Made by a program: the position numbers and the translations under genes
Shown: one piece after another, positions 58,868 through 64,000 of the stretch
How positions within the stretch are numbered: position 1 is the first letter of the stretch
How the letters are laid out: every line of letters starts with the position of its first letter
Notes under the pieces: model-generated
The model's database searches: none
What the model saw: only the letters and a program-made list of their open reading frames with translations
Told to the model about the DNA's origin: nothing
Origin: Lewinellaceae bacterium
GTDB lineage: Bacteria > Bacteroidota > Bacteroidia > Chitinophagales > Saprospiraceae
Assembly (NCBI GenBank): GCA_020636095.1
Contig: JACJYN010000016.1
Location: 6,622 to 70,621 of the forward strand
Length of the DNA stretch: 64,000 bases
Direction of reading: 5' to 3'

Positions 58868-61800
58868 ATGAACAGAACTTTGCCACTGACTGCCTTTATC
58901 CTTTTCCTGTCCATCCAAATGATGGCCCAACCTATCTCATGCTTTAATTTTGAAGGCCTTCCCGCCAATACCCAACTGGGGCCAGCCTCGGGGAACAGCC
59001 CGGGAGATATACTCTTTTCTCAGGCGGGTATACAAGTTAGCATCCAGGAGATACAGTATCCCGATGGGAGCACCGGTTTCTGGAACGCTTCAATCCTGGA
59101 CGCCAGCACTGGCTGGCTCGACGGGCAGTTCCTGTTTATGGGGAACAACAGCCTGTCGTTCGACTTCTCTCAGGCCGATGGCGCCCTCAACCAATTGTGC
59201 TTTGACTTTTTTGACGGGGGAGGAGTGGAAAATTTCGGCGTCAACGGTTCGGCGGTTGCCGTGGTGGAAAATTTTTCGGAAATCGCAGCCCTCAACTTCC
59301 CGGGAGTTACAGTGGAGGTTACCTTTGCCTCGGACAGCCTTCTGGAACGGGGTACGGTTTGCGTCACCGGAAATATCGAAAGCCTGCTGATCGGAGGCCA
59401 GGAGTTCGGTATTGATAATGTATGTGCCGATGCCGTGCTGGCCTGCCCCCTTGCCAACCTGCGGGCAGAAATCGTCAGTTGTGATGATGCCGGCAATTAC
59501 AATATAGAAGTGGACTTCGACTGGCTAAGCCCCCTGACGGTAATTGCCAGTTTTGATATCCTGATCGAGGGAGAACAGGCCGCCTTTATCAGCCAGGCTG
59601 ATTTGCCTTACTTGCTGGAAGGCGTGCAGCCTGCTACCGATGCGTTGGTATTTACCCTCACCGTTTGCCAGAATGACAACCCCAACTGCTGCGAGTCCGT
59701 TATCCTCCAGAAGCAATGCCCACAGGGCGGCTGTATGGAGTTTGAAGGGCTGGCTGAGCCGTCTTACGGCAGCTCCGCCGGTACTTCCGCCGGCACGGAA
59801 ATCTATAGTGAAAGCGACATCGGCCTGCGGCTGATCCCTTTCCAGAGCTTATTCTGGACCACTACTTACGGCGACCTTGTCGTACTTGACGAAACGAATA
59901 ATCCGGAGATGACGGCCGCCTCCGGCCAATACCTGAAGTTCGAATCCATCAATGCCGTTTTTGACCTCACTGGCTATTCCGAACCGGTGGACAGTGTGGC
60001 GGTGGATTTTTACTACACCGGCGGCGCGGTCAACCTGGCCGCCAATGGCTCCAATATTTTGATTCAGAATGCACTGGCGCCGGGCTTGTACGCGCTGGCG
60101 CCGGGCATTACCCTGCGGGTCGTTTTTGACGCTGCCAGTGATAGAGAAGGCCAGCTTATCTTCTACGGTTATGTGCAGAGCCTGCTCATCGGCGGTGACG
60201 GCGATTTCCGCATCGACAACCTGTGTGTGAACCCGCAGTCCGAACCTTGCCGAATGGGTAATATGGCCATTGAGCTGGGCTCCTGCAATGCCGACGGCGG
60301 ATTTCTGGCTACCATCGATTTTGAGCATCAGGGTACTTCCGATAGTTTTAACCTCTTCGGCCCCGGAGCAGATGGCCGTTTTGCCTATGCCGACCTACCG
60401 GTGACCGTAGGGCCTTTGCAGAGTAACAATTCGGGGATTTATGCCTTTTACGCTGCAGATATGGCACAGGATGGCTGCTGGGTGGGCGATACCATACAGG
60501 GTGTGCCCTGCACCGGCTGTGCGTTCGAGGGCCTGTCCATCGACTACCTGGGGCTGGCCGACAATGGGCAGAACGCCATTAGCCTTGACTTCGAACTGGT
60601 GGGCCCGACCCTCACCGATTTCTTCAGTGTCTATTTCAACGGCGTTCTCTATGAACGCTTCAGCTGGAATGATGTGCCGGTACGGTTGCTCGTGCCCTGC
60701 AACACCAATGGCCTCATTCAGGAAATCACCGTTTGTGAAGGGGAAGGCCATTGCTGTGTAACGGCCCCTCTGATCTACCTGCAACCTTGCGCCAGCCCAT
60801 GTTCCATTACCAATGTCGAAGTACAGCCCGGCCCCTGTAACCCCAATAACGTCTTCGAAGTCAAGCTGGACTTCGACTACCAGAACACCTCTGATACCTT
60901 TGAACTGTGGCTTAACGGCAATGCCACCGGTCGGTACTTCGCCTATGCCGACCTGCCGGTGGTAATCAGCCCGTTTGTGGCGCCTACCAGTGCGTTGGAA
61001 TTCACAATAGTAGATGCAGCACATCCCGATTGTTCGGGCTCAGGCGTATTGCCGGCTTACAACTGCGGCAATCCTTGTAACAACCTCATTGACAGCGTGG
61101 CCTACTATCTAACAGATTGCAACGACGCCGGTAACTACACCATCGTCCTTGATCAATTGTTCCCCAACCCGCCCAACCTGTCTTTTTTGTTCAACGTGAG
61201 TGTCGATGGAGTTCAGGTTGGCAGTTATTCTTCCGCCAGCTTACCCATCGATGTGGGGCTCTTTCCAGGTGACGGCGCGGAACATGAGGTTGCCATTTAC
61301 ACCCAAAATACCGCTGCCTGCGCTTACCAGTTCACTACCCAGCCAGTGCAATGTAATGACAACTGCCCGCTGGAGGCCGTCTATCTGGTTGGCGATGTGC
61401 AGTGCGATTACTCCGACTTCTACCGGGCCAGGCTGCAGGTAGAGGGCGCCGCCGTCGGCGATGTGCTCACCATTACTTCTACCGTTTCCAATTTTTCATT
61501 AACGGCCATCTACAGCGGGGATGGAATTGTGGTGGAAATGCCAGATAACGGTATGAATTACGACGAGCTGACGGTTTGCCTCCCGGATGACGCTTCCACC
61601 AATGCGGACTGCTGTGTTCAGATAGCGTTCGATTATCCCTGCCAGCCCTGCGATGTTTTTGACATCCATCTGGACCCACTGGCCTGCAACATCGACACTT
61701 CTTTTTCCTTCGTGCTTGATTTCGACGCTCAGGGGGTCTTTAGCGATACGTTTACCCTGCAACTGTCCAATGGTTTTGAGCAGAGCTTCCTCTACGGCGA

Positions 61801-64000
61801 ACTGCCAGTAACGCTGGGCCCCATTCCCGGGCTGGGCGAACAGCTTAATTACTGGCTCACGAATGAGTCCGGCGACTGCGGCCGTTCCGGTACCTTCCTT
61901 ACACCGGACTGCATCGACGGCTGCGTGCTGGGACAGGCCACTACGCCAATGGCTGCCGCCGGATGTAACGATGACGGCACGTATAACATACCGATAAGTA
62001 TAGAGAATGCCCAGTTTGGTGATCTATTGCTAGTAGAATCCGCCGTCACCGGGTACATCGACACCCTCACCTACGGTGTCCTGAATGCACCCCTACTGCA
62101 AATTTCGGGCTGGCCGGCGCCGCCCAATGGGCAGGAAACCCTGACGATCTGCTTCTTCGATCAACCGGATTGCTGCACCACCATCACCTTTCCCGTACCC
62201 TGTGATACGGATTGCGATTTTACGGCAACGGTCACTTTGTTACCTTGCGAAGCCAATGGCCTGCTGCGCTTTTCTTTGACAACCAGCAGCGGCAACCTCA
62301 ATCTTCCCTGGGTGATCGCTCGCATCAATGGGCAGCAATTCGGCAGATTTGCTATGAACACGACCGTTGAAATCGGGCAATTCATCAACGACGGCTCTTT
62401 CGGAGTGCTGGATGTGGTGGTGGAAGCCTGGGCTGGCCCCTCTTCCGGGGCTGTCTGCTCGGTGACGGTTCCGGTAGATGTCTCCGGCTGTGTCTCCAAT
62501 TGTGAAATTCCGGGATTTGAAGCAACACCTTTGGGCTGCACAGACTATGGCGCCTATGAAGTGTCGCTTTCCTTTGCGACGGACTCTCTTACCGGCCGGA
62601 ATCTCGATATTTATGTGAATGGGGATCTTATTGCCGCCAACGCCTGGCCGGGGCTGGACGATTGGCCGGTTGAAGTACTCCCCTACAATCCCGGGCAAAG
62701 CCAGGATGTGATCACCGTTTGTTATACGGACGACCCGGACTGCTGTGAGTCTATTGCGATTGACCCCCTCCCTTGCTACTGTAGTGACATTACAGGGATA
62801 ATGGCTACTCCACTGCCCTGCCAGGGAGACAGCTACTACGTAGAGATCAACCTGGATTACGAACCCAACGGATTTCCCTTTTTCTTCCTTGCCGTTGACG
62901 GACAATTCTACGGGGAATATCTGTTTAGCGACTTGCCGATTACCGTTGGGCCTTTCTCTGGGAATGGAGAAGAGCATTTATTCTACGCTTATGGCGACGG
63001 GCAGTGTCAGCAGGTGGAAGCCTGGATCAGTGGGCAGAACTGTCCCTGCCCCGGGTTCGGAGATGTCACTATTTCACCAAATAATTGCCGGGACGATGGC
63101 GCCTTCACCGCTATGCTCAACATTGCAACGCCGGCGCCGGGTGTGGGGACGGTATTTATTGTCGAGTCGGATAATTATATAGAGGAATTCACCTTTGCGG
63201 GCCTGCCGGTGGAGATCGGGCCATTCTCCGGTACGGGAGGGCCTCAAACCGTACACGTCTATATTCCCGGCACGGATTGCCAGGAAACGGTCACTTTTAT
63301 AACCCCCAACTGTGGCAATGGCGGCTGCATTTTCACAAGCGTGATCGCCGAACCTCATAGCTGTGACGGGGGGCAGTTTCTGATCGATGTGGCGGTTCAG
63401 GTGAATAACCCCGGAGCATTAGGCTACTATATTTTTGCCGACGGGCAGATCAATGGCCCTTACTCCTACAATGAGCCCTTTGTCACTCTCGGTCCATTTG
63501 ACGGCGATGCCGTTACGGTCTACGACCTGCTCATCCTGGATATCGAAGACCCCTCCTGCTTTGGATACGCGGAGGTGGGGCCCATCGATTGCGGCATGGT
63601 TTGCGATATTTCCAACCTGCTGGTTCAACCTCTGGGCTGCAATGACGACGGCACCTATAATGTCTTTCTCAACTTCGAGGTCGACAATCCCGGCAACGAC
63701 TTTTTCGAAGTCTATGGCCGTAATGGCAACCTGATCGGTTACTACCGCCTGGACGAACGGCCTATTGTTATCGAGGGGCTGAGCCCTTCCGGCTCCGGGG
63801 AAGGTTACCTGAGAGTATGTATCAACGACCGCCCCAATTGTTGCGAGGTGATCGAATTTCCGGAGCCGGATTGTGTGGATGTATGCCGAATCAGTGATGT
63901 GCAGGCTGAATTCGCCTACTGTGATGATGCGGGTAATTTCTACGTCCGGCTGAGCTTTAATTTTGAGAATACATCCAGCGGTGGCTTCCGGGTATTCGGA
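58868..64000 (+). CDS. Giant secreted cysteine-rich repeat protein (3' end beyond the window)
   Basis: The frame is open from the ATG at 58868 to the end of the window (1711 codons) with no stop. It starts with a signal peptide (MNRTLPLTAFILFLSIQMMA). Two segments that look like concanavalin/adhesin-type beta domains follow, in about the first 450 residues (CFNFEGLPANTQLG, CMEFEGLAEPSYGS). Then come about fifteen beta-rich repeats of some 100-120 residues. Each begins with a Cys and contains the pattern C-x-D-D-G-x-Y-x-V, an F-x-Y-x-D-L-P-V-x-x-G-P-F stretch and further cysteines. Such proteins act as surface adhesins or matrix proteins in gliding Bacteroidota. A T9SS sorting domain would be expected at the missing C-terminus but cannot be seen. 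Confidence 0.85.
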   Translation, partial: MNRTLPLTAFILFLSIQMMAQPISCFNFEGLPANTQLGPASGNSPGDILFSQAGIQVSIQEIQYPDGSTGFWNASILDASTGWLDGQFLFMGNNSLSFDFSQADGALNQLCFDFFDGGGVENFGVNGSAVAVVENFSEIAALNFPGVTVEVTFASDSLLERGTVCVTGNIESLLIGGQEFGIDNVCADAVLACPLANLRAEIVSCDDAGNYNIEVDFDWLSPLTVIASFDILIEGEQAAFISQADLPYLLEGVQPATDALVFTLTVCQNDNPNCCESVILQKQCPQGGCMEFEGLAEPSYGSSAGTSAGTEIYSESDIGLRLIPFQSLFWTTTYGDLVVLDETNNPEMTAASGQYLKFESINAVFDLTGYSEPVDSVAVDFYYTGGAVNLAANGSNILIQNALAPGLYALAPGITLRVVFDAASDREGQLIFYGYVQSLLIGGDGDFRIDNLCVNPQSEPCRMGNMAIELGSCNADGGFLATIDFEHQGTSDSFNLFGPGADGRFAYADLPVTVGPLQSNNSGIYAFYAADMAQDGCWVGDTIQGVPCTGCAFEGLSIDYLGLADNGQNAISLDFELVGPTLTDFFSVYFNGVLYERFSWNDVPVRLLVPCNTNGLIQEITVCEGEGHCCVTAPLIYLQPCASPCSITNVEVQPGPCNPNNVFEVKLDFDYQNTSDTFELWLNGNATGRYFAYADLPVVISPFVAPTSALEFTIVDAAHPDCSGSGVLPAYNCGNPCNNLIDSVAYYLTDCNDAGNYTIVLDQLFPNPPNLSFLFNVSVDGVQVGSYSSASLPIDVGLFPGDGAEHEVAIYTQNTAACAYQFTTQPVQCNDNCPLEAVYLVGDVQCDYSDFYRARLQVEGAAVGDVLTITSTVSNFSLTAIYSGDGIVVEMPDNGMNYDELTVCLPDDASTNADCCVQIAFDYPCQPCDVFDIHLDPLACNIDTSFSFVLDFDAQGVFSDTFTLQLSNGFEQSFLYGELPVTLGPIPGLGEQLNYWLTNESGDCGRSGTFLTPDCIDGCVLGQATTPMAAAGCNDDGTYNIPISIENAQFGDLLLVESAVTGYIDTLTYGVLNAPLLQISGWPAPPNGQETLTICFFDQPDCCTTITFPVPCDTDCDFTATVTLLPCEANGLLRFSLTTSSGNLNLPWVIARINGQQFGRFAMNTTVEIGQFINDGSFGVLDVVVEAWAGPSSGAVCSVTVPVDVSGCVSNCEIPGFEATPLGCTDYGAYEVSLSFATDSLTGRNLDIYVNGDLIAANAWPGLDDWPVEVLPYNPGQSQDVITVCYTDDPDCCESIAIDPLPCYCSDITGIMATPLPCQGDSYYVEINLDYEPNGFPFFFLAVDGQFYGEYLFSDLPITVGPFSGNGEEHLFYAYGDGQCQQVEAWISGQNCPCPGFGDVTISPNNCRDDGAFTAMLNIATPAPGVGTVFIVESDNYIEEFTFAGLPVEIGPFSGTGGPQTVHVYIPGTDCQETVTFITPNCGNGGCIFTSVIAEPHSCDGGQFLIDVAVQVNNPGALGYYIFADGQINGPYSYNEPFVTLGPFDGDAVTVYDLLILDIEDPSCFGYAEVGPIDCGMVCDISNLLVQPLGCNDDGTYNVFLNFEVDNPGNDFFEVYGRNGNLIGYYRLDERPIVIEGLSPSGSGEGYLRVCINDRPNCCEVIEFPEPDCVDVCRISDVQAEFAYCDDAGNFYVRLSFNFENTSSGGFRVFG

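Noticed and set aside
59170..63734. Several 60-245-codon open frames in other frames of the giant repeat gene.
   Set aside because: The frame from 58868 is continuously open, has a signal peptide and carries the regular cysteine repeats, so the others are shadows.

Overview
The window looks like the chromosome of a marine or environmental Bacteroidota of the Saprospiria/Lewinella type. The evidence is a SusC/SusD pair, several proteins with type IX secretion (T9SS) C-terminal domains, an extracellular cysteine-rich repeat giant, tandem RlpA-SPOR proteins, and moderate-to-high GC in the core with AT-rich patches (about 1-3250 and 8220-9000) that look foreign or decayed. I saw no rRNA, tRNA or CRISPR array.

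Layout. 1-1430 holds broken genes (an alpha/beta hydrolase and a small surface-protein paralog), each split by a palindromic MITE-like element. 1431-3177 is a leftward operon: Rrf2 regulator, SAM methyltransferase and a surface protein. 3277-10570 is an insertion graveyard. It contains an IS21-like element with an internally deleted istA and intact istB, an IS1182-like relic, two decayed copies of a tyrosine-recombinase plus IS91 unit, a mazE relic, several families of small palindromes, and one intact AT-rich cassette (nucleotidyltransferase-like protein plus small coiled-coil protein).

10601-18323 (leftward) carries an LpxL/HtrB-type acyltransferase and then three tightly packed genes: a SIR2-like protein with a C-terminal effector-associated (EAD11-like) domain, a STAND NTPase with one membrane helix, and an exported WD40/ankyrin protein. 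A TPR protein follows. I infer that the three are one conflict or signalling system spanning the inner membrane. It is the best candidate here for an undescribed system.

18540-23128 has an M1 peptidase, an exported helical protein and a GNAT protein. 23133-45337 is a carbohydrate-utilisation locus: AraC regulator, SusC, SusD, a secreted alpha/alpha-barrel-like enzyme with LamG and T9SS domains, a secreted five-LamG protein, a complete CUT1 ABC importer, two GH130 proteins and a six-hairpin-like lipoprotein. The GH130 pair points to beta-mannosides or manno-oligosaccharides. Combining SusCD with a CUT1 ABC importer is unusual for this phylum.

45303-54262 holds an OmpA-like lipoprotein, a paraoxonase/SMP-30-like propeller, a three-gene signalling operon (PAS kinase-like protein, receiver, membrane protein), an amidohydrolase and an MFS transporter. 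54396-57084 has three tandem RlpA-SPOR paralogs. 57233-58687 is a helical protein of unknown function. From 58868 to the end runs an open frame of at least 1711 codons with about fifteen cysteine-bearing repeats.

Six related palindromic elements (161-162 bp in the least altered copies) carry 3-bp TNA target duplications; removing three of them restores reading frames exactly. Four otherwise well-conserved genes (malG-like, the first GH130, ompA-like, MFS) carry single-base frameshifts, which may be assembly errors.
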